From NCBI RefSeq assembly GCF_022129235.1, contig NZ_JADQAI010000005.1, positions 205,406-269,405 on the forward strand: a stretch of 64,000 bases of DNA, in the 5' to 3' direction. This stretch comes from Psychrobacter sp. Ps6. GTDB lineage: Bacteria; Pseudomonadota; Gammaproteobacteria; Pseudomonadales; Moraxellaceae. Made by a program: the position numbers and the translations under genes. This document shows positions 37,180 to 46,329 of the stretch, in pieces. The notes below the pieces were generated by a model. That model worked only from the letters and a program-made list of their open reading frames with translations, did not search any database and was not told the DNA's origin. Every line of letters starts with the position of its first letter. Position 1 is the stretch's first letter.

Positions 37180-37220
37180 GTTATAATATAACATTTCAAA
37201 AAAATCGTTATATTATAACG
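37180..37220. promoter_or_regulatory. Two Zur-like palindromes upstream of the importer operon
   Basis: GTTATAATATAACATTTC at 37180-37197 reproduces the core and right half of the gammaproteobacterial Zur box (GTTATAnTATAAC flanked by ATTTC). CGTTATATTATAACG at 37206-37220 is a second, perfect 7-1-7 palindrome of the same core. They lie 9 and 35 bases before the start codon of the binding-protein gene, where a bound repressor would block transcription. The sequence match is direct, Zur control is inferred. Confidence 0.7.
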
Positions 37221-37491
37221 AAAACTATTTAGGGTAAACCTTTTTCTCTTGTGGCTACACAATAGACCCTAACCTGCCTTGTGATTTGAAGACTTTGCTA
37301 ATATGTCACGTTAAATCACACTCTATATTGGCTTTATTTATTTTAAATGGACGACTATCAATGGAGTTGATTTGGTTTTCTATTAAAAGAGCATACTTCC
37401 GGTGCGGCGACACGCTTTACTATGAGTCAAGCAGCAGCGTAAGATAACTGACGAGAGAATATTGATAACCGCTGTAAGGAAAACCTGAATA
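37221..37491. other. Rest of the divergent region before the LysR gene
   Basis: About 270 bases between the Zur-like boxes and the LysR start. No gene is visible; it should contain the LysR promoter and possibly LysR binding sites, which I could not pick out with confidence. Confidence 0.4.
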
Positions 37492-38406
37492 ATGGATAGA
37501 ATTGATGCGATGCGGGCATTTGTATCGGTAGTGATTGAGGGCAGTTTTAGCAATGCCGCCACAGCCATGCAACTGTCGCCGCAACTGGTGAGTAAATATG
37601 TGTCAAAGTTAGAAGAGCGACTGGGTATACGTTTATTGAACCGCACTACTCGTAAAGTCAGTCTGACGGAGGCAGGTACTCACTATTTCGAGCATGCACA
37701 GCAATTGTTGCTCAGTATCGACGATATGGAGTCCAAATTAGGTGGGTTTCAACAAAACCCAAAAGGTACATTGAGAATAAGCGCGCCTGTGTCCTTTGCG
37801 CTAAAACACATGGCAAAATTGGTCACAGATTTTCAGGCACTTTATCCTTCGGTCAATGTCGATTTGCAGCTGAACGATCGCAAAGTAGATATCGTTGAAG
37901 AGGGATTTGATGTGGCGCTTCGTATCGGTCAGCTCAAAAGCTCGTCACTGATTGCCAAGCAAGTTGCGCCTGTCCGCGTCATCTTGTGTGCCTCCCCTGA
38001 CTATCTCAAAAAGCATGGCATGCCTAGCAAACCTGAAGATCTAAAAAACCATCGGTATTTGCATTATAGTTATATGGAAAAATACGGCAAAGAAGATATT
38101 TATCAGTGGCTAGATACCACCAATCAGCCAAACTCAGAGCTAACCAGTAATAACGGGGATTTGCTTGTCAATGCTGCAGTGGCTGGGGCTGGAATAGCAC
38201 TGCAGCCCACGTTTATTGCGAGTGAAGCACTGAGTAAAGGGGAACTTATGATAGTGTTACCTGATTACGAACCCGAGACGCTAGGATTGTATGCTGTGTA
38301 TGCCCATAGAAAACTGTTGCCACACAAAATCCGATGTTTTATTGACTTTATCGAAGGGTATTACGGTTCGCCGCCCTATTGGGACGAACCGATACAGCAT
38401 TTATAG
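37492..38406 (+). CDS. LysR family transcriptional regulator
   Basis: 304 residues. The winged helix-turn-helix is at the N-terminus (MDRIDAMRAFVSVVIEG, ATAMQLSPQLVSKYVSKLEERLG, LLNRTTRKVSLTEAG). The effector domain follows, with GTLRISAPVSFALKHMA and DVALRIGQL typical of the CrgA/AaeR-like LysR subgroup. It is divergent from the ABC importer operon, but the intervening 320 bases also hold Zur-like boxes, so control of the importer by this LysR is uncertain. A strong terminator follows directly. Confidence 0.9.
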   Translation: MDRIDAMRAFVSVVIEGSFSNAATAMQLSPQLVSKYVSKLEERLGIRLLNRTTRKVSLTEAGTHYFEHAQQLLLSIDDMESKLGGFQQNPKGTLRISAPVSFALKHMAKLVTDFQALYPSVNVDLQLNDRKVDIVEEGFDVALRIGQLKSSSLIAKQVAPVRVILCASPDYLKKHGMPSKPEDLKNHRYLHYSYMEKYGKEDIYQWLDTTNQPNSELTSNNGDLLVNAAVAGAGIALQPTFIASEALSKGELMIVLPDYEPETLGLYAVYAHRKLLPHKIRCFIDFIEGYYGSPPYWDEPIQHL

Positions 38407-38432
38407 ATAGCCATTAGCGCCCCTCATCAAAC

Positions 38433-38472
38433 AAAACACCCCAGACATTGATAAATGTCTGGGGTGTTTTTT
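38433..38472. terminator. Bidirectional terminator between LysR and porin genes
   Basis: A perfect 17-base-pair stem, AAAACACCCCAGACATT at 38433-38449 with its complement at 38454-38470 and a GATA loop, followed by T residues. Confidence 0.85.
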
Positions 38473-38555
38473 AATGCGCTTAGTAACATGACAAATCTAT
38501 CGTGAGCTAAATGATAAATATCATCAAAAACAGCGCACCTCTCAATTTATCACTC

Positions 38556-39587
38556 TTAGAACTCGTATTTGGCCATTATTTCAATTTGCTGACCTGCTGG
38601 CATCCATGGAAAGGTCGTCGCACTTTGCTCTCGCCACTCAATCCCCAAGTCTAAATCAGGCAGGTACTCATAGATAAGGTTGGCGCTTTTGACATTGGCA
38701 GATGTATCTGCCGCATCCTCGACATTGACCTCACCATAACGCAAATTGCCACGCAGTTTTTGAGAGAACTGATGCTTGTAGCCGACGCTATAACCTGTCT
38801 GAGAGATCAATTTACCATCTTCGGCATCACAATCGGCACCGCCATTCATAATAAGCGGCCCGCCCACACATATGACAGAATACGCGCCCATCCCTTTACC
38901 GTTATAGACACTCGCGTGGAGCGAGTCTTGACCTAACGATAACTTGCCTGCTAGAGACACGCCGACGCCCACATCAGAATCCTCTCCGTTCTCAGCTTCA
39001 CGCGCCGTGACAGCGACATTATAGTCGAGATTGGCTATCTTATCTTTGTAACTGACCACCATGTCAGGTAGGCTGGCATCGTCATACACAGGATCTTGAG
39101 CGGTAAAACGCAGTCCCTTATAAGTGTAATGCACCGTCAAATCTGGGCGAATGTATGAGCCGCCACCGGAGGCTGTGCCGATACCTGTTCCCCAAAAATC
39201 AAGCTGTTCGGTAGAGAGTGGTGCAACAGCCAAAAATTGACCGTTCCACGTTTTACCCACTGTCAGATCATCCATTTGAATATAAGCATGGCGCAAGCGC
39301 AGGTTGGAGCCGCCCTTCGCATAATCCCCATAAAAATCGCCTTCAATAAAGCCTGTGAGCTTTTTATCCTCGATGGATTTAGTCGTCTTCACATTAATAC
39401 GTGACTGGCGTAAGTTTCCCTTAAATTCTGAATCTCCCTCATCAGGCGAATTAAATGCCCCTTCTGCTTTGATATAACCCCCGATACTCAGTGTGGTATC
39501 ACCCGTCGTCACAATATCGATTGCTTGCGCAGATGCGCAGGTTGCTACCATAGCCAATCCTATAGATAGCCTTTTTGTATAAAGCAT
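38556..39587 (-). CDS. DcaP-like outer-membrane porin
   Basis: 343 residues. A signal peptide ends at CASAQA before IDIV. The rest is beta-rich with the DcaP/porin pattern SIGGYIKAEGAFN, LRQSRINVKTT, GFIEGDFYG, LRHAYIQMDDLTVGKTWN, and it ends in the C-terminal phenylalanine of outer-membrane proteins (MAKYEF). DcaP of Acinetobacter is a trimeric channel for dicarboxylates. Position at the end of the acyl-CoA catabolic cluster supports the same role. A sequence resembling the cluster operator lies about 75 bases upstream (39660-39672). Confidence 0.82.
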   Translation of the reverse strand: MLYTKRLSIGLAMVATCASAQAIDIVTTGDTTLSIGGYIKAEGAFNSPDEGDSEFKGNLRQSRINVKTTKSIEDKKLTGFIEGDFYGDYAKGGSNLRLRHAYIQMDDLTVGKTWNGQFLAVAPLSTEQLDFWGTGIGTASGGGSYIRPDLTVHYTYKGLRFTAQDPVYDDASLPDMVVSYKDKIANLDYNVAVTAREAENGEDSDVGVGVSLAGKLSLGQDSLHASVYNGKGMGAYSVICVGGPLIMNGGADCDAEDGKLISQTGYSVGYKHQFSQKLRGNLRYGEVNVEDAADTSANVKSANLIYEYLPDLDLGIEWREQSATTFPWMPAGQQIEIMAKYEF

Positions 39588-39750
39588 TATTTTTTTCTTC
39601 CCTGTTGTCTGTTGATATCCTTATCAATGCCAATGGCGATTACGTGCTCTTTACTTCATAACCGTGAATGCGTTTTTTTATAAATTGTCTCCTACCTATT
39701 GCCTGCTGTTTCATCAAAGAGTCAGTAACGAATTGATGTTCTATTGGGTG

Positions 39751-40254
39751 CTATGCTTCTTGGTCAATATTCTCTAATACTGCAATGGCTTCTTTTTGCG
39801 ACTCATCGATCGGTTTTTTTTGTCCACTCAACTTATCGAGATAGACCAGCACTGACTCACCGATCGCAACGACTGTCTCAAGCGCTGTACTATAATAGGT
39901 ATATTCATGAATCAGACTTGAGTTGCCGATTTTCTTGACCTTGACGCCAATCCATAACTTATCAGGATAAGCAACCGATTTAAGATATCGACATGACGAG
40001 GCCGCCATCACCGAAGACGTCTGTTCGTTAAATAAACCAAGCCGCCTGTTGTAATAAATACGAGCGTTTTGAGCATATTCGTAATAAACCACATTATTGA
40101 CATGACCAAAGGAGTCCATATCACCCCATTCCACTTGCTGAGGATAGATCACCGTAAAGCCATGTAACGGGTGATTGTCATCGCTTGTGACAATCTCTTG
40201 TATTTCTGGGAACGTAGGCGCAGCTTCCATAGTTTCTCTCTTTTCATTAGACAA
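39751..40254 (-). CDS. Acyl-CoA thioesterase, 4-hydroxybenzoyl-CoA thioesterase (hotdog) family
   Basis: 167 residues with the hotdog active-site segment VEWGDMDSFGHVNNVVYYEYAQNARIYY, including the catalytic aspartate of the YbgC/4HBT group. It would hydrolyse acyl-CoA thioesters. Located between the porin and the acyl-CoA ligase genes in the same direction, it may relieve CoA trapping during growth on the cluster's substrate. It is about 140 bases downstream of the ligase gene and could share its transcript. Confidence 0.85.
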   Translation of the reverse strand: MSNEKRETMEAAPTFPEIQEIVTSDDNHPLHGFTVIYPQQVEWGDMDSFGHVNNVVYYEYAQNARIYYNRRLGLFNEQTSSVMAASSCRYLKSVAYPDKLWIGVKVKKIGNSSLIHEYTYYSTALETVVAIGESVLVYLDKLSGQKKPIDESQKEAIAVLENIDQEA

Positions 40255-40395
40255 GTTTTGTTATATAGATGATGCGTGTGACTCAGGGTACTCATGAAAC
40301 ACACCTCTCCCATCCCTAGCATTTATGCAGACACTAGGGTTTATATACGTCTTTTCTGTTAGTAAACTCGCTGTGATGGTGACAGGTCTATTTGG

Positions 40396-42099
40396 CTAGA
40401 TGAGGTTTTCTGAGTACATCGAGCGCATGCGTTTTTTATCGAGTTTACCGACGCTGGTTTTTGGCATCTCTGACAAAAACCTCACTTCACTTGGCACGCC
40501 ATATTTTGGCAAATGACCTCTCTCAACCGCTTGATGACCCAATGCCAAGATGTCTGTCGATGTTGTATCGACATAATCTGGTTTTAGCACAATCAAGGCG
40601 AGAGGACGCTCACCCCAGCGCGCATCTGGGACACCAATCACCGCGATATCAGCAACGCTTGGGTGAAAGGATAGAATCGTCTCAACCTCAAGCGAGGACA
40701 CCCATTCGCCACCAGACTTAATGACGTCTTTTAGTCTATCGGTAATGCTCAACGTACCGTTGGCGCTTATGCAGGCAATGTCTTGCGTATGCATCCAGCC
40801 GCCTTTCCATAACGCATTGCCTGCATCGGGGTTTTTAAAATAGTTTTGGGTTAGCCACGGCGCTCGTATCACAAGCTCGCCTGTCGACTCACCATCCATC
40901 GGTTGAGGTTGACCATTCTCGTCCCAGATTTCCATCGATACCAGCATGATAGGCGAGCCTGACAGACAGCGATAATTGAGATTGTCCTCTAGGGTCATCG
41001 ACTCGGTTTTGTCATCAAATACCGCTCGAGACAGCACAGGACAGGACTCTGACATCCCAAACCCTGACATAAACTCAATACCGCACTCGATTGCTGCCTT
41101 TGCCAAGCCTTCGTTGAGCTTTGAGCCACCTAGCAGCAGTTTAAAATTCTCAAATTTACGGCCGCGCGCGGCCATTTCTTTGAGGAGCATCTGTAGTATT
41201 GCTGGGACACCATGTGACAACGTAACCTTGTGCTCCTCGATCAAATCGACAAGCTTTGGAGCCAGATAGCGCCCCGGATACACTTGATTTAGCCCTATCA
41301 TGGTGGCACCATAGGGCCAGCACCACGCATGAACATGGAATAACGGCGTCATTGGCATATAGACATCGTCGTAGCGAGCACCTTGACCTTCGGCATTGAG
41401 CGCTGATGCCAAAGTGCTTGCCATGGTTTGTAGTACGATCTGGCGATGGGTAAAGAAAACCCCTTTTGGATCGCCTGTCGTCCCACTGGTATAAAAAGTG
41501 GTCGCGATGGTGTTTTCATCAAAATCTGGAAAATCAAACGTATCGCTAGCCGCGGCTAACAATGCTTCATACTCGCCATCGACATAGTCAGGCAGCTCTG
41601 CTTTCTCACTACCTGCTTTCTCACTACCTGCATCGTCATCCTCTGCATCATCAGCCCAAATCACATGCTCAATAGACGGTGCATCGTCACGATAATCTTT
41701 GATCATCGGCTCAAACTCAGCATTTAATAGTAGCGCTTTTGGTGCAGCATGATTGATGGTATAGAGCACTTTATCTTCAGACAGACGGACATTAACGGTT
41801 TGCAAAATCATGCCCGACATTGGTACTGCAAAGTATGCCTCAAGGTAACGATGACTGTCCCAATCCATAACCGCGACCACATCCCCTGGCTGCAATCCCA
41901 TATTTTTTAGGACATTTGCCAAGCGATTGATACGCTTAAAAAACTCAGCATAAGTGTAAGTAACTTTGTCCGCGTAGCTGATTGTTTGGTTGGTAGAAGC
42001 GATTTTGGCGCGGTTTAGTAGCTGTTTGATAATTAGCGGAAACCCATACGCTTCTTCGGCTTGATGGTAGTTGTCATGTTGATTGAGTATGGTTGTCAT
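40396..42099 (-). CDS. Medium-chain acyl-CoA synthetase-like AMP-dependent ligase
   Basis: 567 residues of the adenylate-forming family. The ATP-binding loop is TFYTSGTTGDPKGV, then GFGMSESCPVLS, the aspartate in WMHTQDIACI, and the C-terminal lysine in KTSVGKLDKK. The N-terminal half is like AlkK-type medium-chain acyl-CoA ligases. It activates a free acid to its CoA ester with ATP. In the comparable Acinetobacter dca cluster a CoA-transferase does this job. An internal duplication is visible: GSEKA occurs twice in a row from an exact 15-base repeat at 41601-41630. Confidence 0.88.
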   Translation of the reverse strand: MTTILNQHDNYHQAEEAYGFPLIIKQLLNRAKIASTNQTISYADKVTYTYAEFFKRINRLANVLKNMGLQPGDVVAVMDWDSHRYLEAYFAVPMSGMILQTVNVRLSEDKVLYTINHAAPKALLLNAEFEPMIKDYRDDAPSIEHVIWADDAEDDDAGSEKAGSEKAELPDYVDGEYEALLAAASDTFDFPDFDENTIATTFYTSGTTGDPKGVFFTHRQIVLQTMASTLASALNAEGQGARYDDVYMPMTPLFHVHAWCWPYGATMIGLNQVYPGRYLAPKLVDLIEEHKVTLSHGVPAILQMLLKEMAARGRKFENFKLLLGGSKLNEGLAKAAIECGIEFMSGFGMSESCPVLSRAVFDDKTESMTLEDNLNYRCLSGSPIMLVSMEIWDENGQPQPMDGESTGELVIRAPWLTQNYFKNPDAGNALWKGGWMHTQDIACISANGTLSITDRLKDVIKSGGEWVSSLEVETILSFHPSVADIAVIGVPDARWGERPLALIVLKPDYVDTTSTDILALGHQAVERGHLPKYGVPSEVRFLSEMPKTSVGKLDKKRMRSMYSENLI

Positions 42100-42267
42100 A
42101 GTGTCATCCTTGATAATAAACTGTTCTTGATATAGCCAATCCTCTATAAAAGAGTGACAGCGTTAACCTCACTTGAAGTATCACAGTGACATCTGCGCTC
42201 GGTTGCCTTGTCTCTCTTTTAAACTAAATCAACTATAATCAGTCATTCGGTGTGCGTGCTTTTAATA

Positions 42268-43470
42268 TCAGACGCGCTCTATCACCATGGCAAGCCCTTG
42301 CCCAATGCCAATGCACAAGCTGACCACGGCATATTTGCCGCCCGTACGCTGTAATTCTCGAGCGGTACTCAAAGCAATCCTTGCACCAGATGCGCCCAGC
42401 GGATGGCCGACCGCGATGGCGCCGCCATTGGGATTGACACGTTTATCATCAAAATCAATGTTCAACCCTTTTAGACAACCAAGCACTTGCGAAGCGAATG
42501 CTTCATTGATCTCAATGACAGACATATCATCAAGGGTTAAATTTGCACGCTTTAGTGCCAGCTTAATCGCTTCAACAGGACCCACGCCCATGATGTTAGG
42601 CTCAATCCCCATCGCACCCGATGACAAAATCTTAGCAATGGGCTTAAAGCCTAGCTTTTCTTCTGCTTGCTTTGAGCCGATGATGAGCGCAGCTGCGCCA
42701 TCATTGATCCCGGATGCATTACCTGCGGTGACGACACCATCTTGATTTAAGGGTTTGAGTTTTTGTAGTGCTGCAATATCGGAGCTGGCGCGAGGATGCT
42801 CATCATCTGTGATGACTTTTTCGGGCAATTTCTTACCTTGCGCAACAGTGATAGGCGTTATCTCATCGTCAAAAAACCCTGCTTGTTTGGCAGCTTGGTA
42901 CTTGGATTGCGATGCGGCGGCAAACTTATCGGCTTCCTCGCGCGTAATGCCATATTTATGAGCAACATTATCGCCCGTCTGCGGCATGGTATCGCTACCG
43001 AACTGCTCAATAATCTTCGGGTTAGGAAAACGGCTACCGATGGTCGTATCAAATACTTTAAAGTCACGGCTAAACGGCTTTTCTGTCTTGGCAAAGACAA
43101 ACGGCGCACGCGTCATCGACTCCACACCACCCGCCAAAATAATATCCCCTTCATGACATGTGATACTGTGCGCAGCATCGACCACAGTAGACAGACCTGA
43201 CGCACATAGACGATTGACTGTCTGACCTGGCGTGGTGACATCCAGCCCTGCCAATAAAGCGGCATTACGGGCGATGTTACGAGAGTCCTCGCCCGCTTGG
43301 TTAGCACTGCCTAGCAGCACTTCATCAAACACATCGCTCGGCAATTGATGTTTTTCGACCAACGCTTTTATTACGGTGGCGACCAGATCATCAGGACGCA
43401 CCGTTGCTAATGCACCGACATAGCGACCAAACGGACTTCTTAATCCATCATAAATATAGGCATCTAACAT
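42268..43470 (-). CDS. Acetyl-CoA acyltransferase, 3-oxoadipyl-CoA thiolase type
   Basis: 400 residues, standard thiolase length. Catalytic residues are C89 in NRLCASGL, H356 in AVGHPLGASGAR and C386 in LCIGIGQG. The start DAYIYDGLRSPFGRYVGALATVRPDDL is typical of PcaF/PaaJ/DcaF thiolases that split 3-oxoadipyl-CoA into succinyl-CoA and acetyl-CoA. It follows the hydroxyacyl-CoA dehydrogenase gene by about 65 bases, in the same direction, so the two are probably cotranscribed. Confidence 0.9.
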   Translation of the reverse strand: MLDAYIYDGLRSPFGRYVGALATVRPDDLVATVIKALVEKHQLPSDVFDEVLLGSANQAGEDSRNIARNAALLAGLDVTTPGQTVNRLCASGLSTVVDAAHSITCHEGDIILAGGVESMTRAPFVFAKTEKPFSRDFKVFDTTIGSRFPNPKIIEQFGSDTMPQTGDNVAHKYGITREEADKFAAASQSKYQAAKQAGFFDDEITPITVAQGKKLPEKVITDDEHPRASSDIAALQKLKPLNQDGVVTAGNASGINDGAAALIIGSKQAEEKLGFKPIAKILSSGAMGIEPNIMGVGPVEAIKLALKRANLTLDDMSVIEINEAFASQVLGCLKGLNIDFDDKRVNPNGGAIAVGHPLGASGARIALSTARELQRTGGKYAVVSLCIGIGQGLAMVIERV

Positions 43471-43536
43471 AACGCTTCCTTGTTGTATTTTTTAACTTTG
43501 AATAAATGGTTTTATAACGATATTTTGTTGTTTGTA

Positions 43537-45117
43537 TTAATGAATGGCCTGCTGAGTGAACAATGACACACCTAGCTTGGCGCGGCGTTGTAACCAAGGG
43601 CTTGGGCGATAGCGCGGATCGCCTGTGAACGCGTAGATACGCTCTAAAATGAGCAGCACACGCGAGGCTCCAAGATGATCGCCCCAAGAGATCGGGCCGT
43701 ATGGATAACCTAGCCCAAGCTTGACGGCATTATCGATATCCTCTGGCGTGGCAATTTTTTGCATGGCAATGTCACAGCCAAGATTGATCACCATGGCGAT
43801 CACACGCTGCGCCACAAAGCCTGTACTTTCGGTAATTAGTGTGGCACTAACTGCCTCTTGCGCATCTGTCTGAGTACTATCTAAGTCTTTATTAACTTTG
43901 CTGCTACTAAACAACGCATAAGCTTGCGCCACGAATCGTTCTTGCGTGACGATGCTTGGCATCAACGTACGATGCATTGTAAGTTCAGTGAGCATATCAA
44001 TAGCAATCGCTTGCTTGGGATCAATCTGATAACGAATCGCCGCATTGGTCGTATCCTCACCATAGATAGCGAGCAGCACCAAACTATTAGGGTGCGGTGT
44101 GTCGTTGTCATCGATAGTGATACCCTGAGACTTTAGGTAATCAACCAGCTGAGTTTTGTCTTCTACCAGATCAGCGCCAACCCAAACCGATGTAATAACG
44201 GCATCAGATATGAGTGCTTCGGACGACTGATCTTGAGCAGTAGCCGTAGACAGTTTCTGACCGTTTTCGTAGTGATAAAAACCTTCACCAGCCTTACGAC
44301 CGAGCTTTTTGCCTACCAGCATTTGACGGGTTAATGGATGCGGGCGATAGCGCGCTTCGTGATAGAACTGGTCGTAAATTGACTCCATCACAGGATGAGA
44401 CACATCGATGCCCGTCAGATCTAACAGCTCAAACGGCCCCATGCGAAAGCCTGCGCCATCACGCAAAATACGGTCGATTTGCTCAAAACTTGCGACGCCT
44501 TCACCCAATATTTTTAATGCTTCGGTACCATAGGCTCTGCCACCATGGTTGACGATGAAACCCGGTGTGTCTTTTGCCACCACGCCCAGATGACCCATCC
44601 GTTTGGCCAAATTAGTGAGCGCGTCAACGACTGATTGCTGAGTAGAAATGCCTGGAATAATCTCGACGATTTTCATCAAGGGAACGGGGTTAAAGAAGTG
44701 AAACCCTGCCACGCGCTCTGGATAGTCACAGTCAGCAGCGATCGCGGTGACCGATAATGAGGAGGTGTTGGTCGCCAAAATAGTATCGGCGGTGACCACA
44801 CTTTCTAACTGGGCAAAAAGCTGTTTTTTGATGTCTAAGTTTTCGATAATGGCTTCAACCACGATCTCAGCGGTAGCAATTTGGCTTAGTTCTTGGACGA
44901 CGATTAAGTTGCTTAGCATAGCTTGTAGCTCGTCATCGCTGAATTTGCCTTTAGCGGTGAGCTTTTCGAGCATGGCTTGCAACGACTGTCTTCCCTGCTC
45001 AGCCGCGCCTACTTTGGCGTCATATAAAAATACTTGGATACCGGCTTGGGCAGCAATTTGGGCAATACCCATACCCATAATACCAGTGCCAACAATGGCG
45101 AGTGTATTCACGGTCAT
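43537..45117 (-). CDS. 3-hydroxyacyl-CoA dehydrogenase (PaaH/DcaH type)
   Basis: 526 residues. NAD-binding motif VGTGIMGMG near residue 10, then NTSSLSVTAIA and GFHFFNPVPLMKIVEII in the catalytic domain. The protein continues with two C-terminal 3HCDH domains (DTPGFIVNHGGRAYGTEAL and STGFVAQRVIAMVINLGCD), which is the length and order of PaaH/PaaC-type enzymes. It oxidises 3-hydroxyacyl-CoA to 3-oxoacyl-CoA between the hydratase and thiolase steps encoded on either side. It follows the enoyl-CoA hydratase gene by about 70 bases. Confidence 0.92.
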   Translation of the reverse strand: MTVNTLAIVGTGIMGMGIAQIAAQAGIQVFLYDAKVGAAEQGRQSLQAMLEKLTAKGKFSDDELQAMLSNLIVVQELSQIATAEIVVEAIIENLDIKKQLFAQLESVVTADTILATNTSSLSVTAIAADCDYPERVAGFHFFNPVPLMKIVEIIPGISTQQSVVDALTNLAKRMGHLGVVAKDTPGFIVNHGGRAYGTEALKILGEGVASFEQIDRILRDGAGFRMGPFELLDLTGIDVSHPVMESIYDQFYHEARYRPHPLTRQMLVGKKLGRKAGEGFYHYENGQKLSTATAQDQSSEALISDAVITSVWVGADLVEDKTQLVDYLKSQGITIDDNDTPHPNSLVLLAIYGEDTTNAAIRYQIDPKQAIAIDMLTELTMHRTLMPSIVTQERFVAQAYALFSSSKVNKDLDSTQTDAQEAVSATLITESTGFVAQRVIAMVINLGCDIAMQKIATPEDIDNAVKLGLGYPYGPISWGDHLGASRVLLILERIYAFTGDPRYRPSPWLQRRAKLGVSLFTQQAIH

Positions 45118-45187
45118 AATGATTCTCTACATAATTTGCGATAGGATTTGGTCTGCGTGGACAAAAGAGATAAGCGGCGTCTGCCCC

Positions 45188-45964
45188 TTAATAGCCTTTA
45201 TACTCGGCTGGGCGCTTTTCCAAAAAAGCTTTGGCGCCTTCTTTTTGGTCATGCGTATCAAACAGAATCTGAAAGGCTTTACGCTCCAGTGCTAGCGCGC
45301 CCTCTAAGGACATATCAACACCTAGATTCGCCACTTCTTTGATTTGCGCTAAGGCAATGGGAGAGTACTTTGACAGCTGCTCAGCGATCTCAATGGCGCG
45401 CGTAATGGTAGCCTCATCGTCAACGACTTCAGAGACCAGCCCCATTGTATCCGCCTCATCAGCGCTGATCATATCGCCCGTGAGTACCATCTTCATGGCC
45501 TTATATTTGCCAATGGCACGAAACAAACGCTGCGTCCCGCCAGCACCGGGCATGAGTCCTATTTTGATCTCGGGCTGTCCAAATTTGGCGGACTTGCCTG
45601 CGATGATGATGTCAGCATGCATGGCCAGCTCACAGCCACCGCCAAGCGCATAGCCATTGACGGCAGCAATAATGGGCTTGCGGCAATGAGTGATGGCATC
45701 CCAATAGCGCTCGCTATGACGCAGGTACATATCAGCCGTACTGATCGTCAAGAAATCATTGATATCGGCACCAGCAGCAAACACCTTGTCACCGCCCGTC
45801 AGGACGATCGCTTTGGTTTGTGGATCATCATTTAACTGAATGAACAGATCCGCCATTTGTTGGCGTAGCTCGCCGTTTAATGCATTGCGTACTTTGGGGC
45901 GATTAAGTTTAACGACACTCACGCCCTCTCCTTGTTTTTCACAAATAAGGATTTGCTCTTCCAT
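45188..45964 (-). CDS. Enoyl-CoA hydratase
   Basis: 258 residues from the ATG giving MEEQILICEK, chosen because AAGGAG stands six bases upstream; an earlier in-frame ATG at 45985 is unsupported. Catalytic glutamates are E112 in GGGCELAMHAD and E132 in GQPEIKIGLMPGAGGTQ, and the oxyanion hole is in FAAGADI. It adds water to the double bond made by the acyl-CoA dehydrogenase. It is the first gene of the leftward catabolic operon, divergent from the acyl-CoA dehydrogenase gene. Confidence 0.92.
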   Translation of the reverse strand: MEEQILICEKQGEGVSVVKLNRPKVRNALNGELRQQMADLFIQLNDDPQTKAIVLTGGDKVFAAGADINDFLTISTADMYLRHSERYWDAITHCRKPIIAAVNGYALGGGCELAMHADIIIAGKSAKFGQPEIKIGLMPGAGGTQRLFRAIGKYKAMKMVLTGDMISADEADTMGLVSEVVDDEATITRAIEIAEQLSKYSPIALAQIKEVANLGVDMSLEGALALERKAFQILFDTHDQKEGAKAFLEKRPAEYKGY

Positions 45965-46035
45965 GATCCACTCCTTAAACATCATCTTTATATAAATACA
46001 AACAGCTTTTAAAAGCGTTTATTTTGAAAAATAAA

Positions 46036-46164
46036 TATCGCTATGCGGTATTTGATACCAATATATACTGTTTATTTTGATTTGTGAAGGGTGAAAATCT
46101 GCTGAATCAAAAAATAATATATGAATAATAATGGATAATTATTATAAAAATACCGCAATGCGGT
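46036..46164. promoter_or_regulatory. Two palindromic operator-like elements in the divergent promoter region
   Basis: TCGCTATGCGGTAT at 46038-46051 lies before the leftward operon. ACCGCAATGCGGT at 46152-46164, a perfect 5-3-5 palindrome, lies before the acyl-CoA dehydrogenase gene. Both share the CGCnATGCGGT core. The first recurs exactly, inverted, upstream of the IclR gene (48911-48924). They are the likely binding sites of the cluster's IclR regulator. The remaining part of this 365-base stretch is AT-rich with no gene. Confidence 0.7.
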
Positions 46165-46329
46165 TTTTTAAACCAAAACTATTGTAATTTAATAATCCAT
46201 GGATTATGCTGTTTAGCAAGGTCACCAAATTACTTAATTACTCAGTACTGTATTACTAGCGCCGTCAAAAAGCCGTTATGACTATCACTCATTAATCAAA
46301 CAGGCATTAATCAAACAAGGAAGATTCAC

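Noticed and set aside
44747..45295. 182-residue open frame opposite the hydroxyacyl-CoA dehydrogenase gene
   Set aside because: Antisense of a clear enzyme gene, with low-complexity serine-rich translation.
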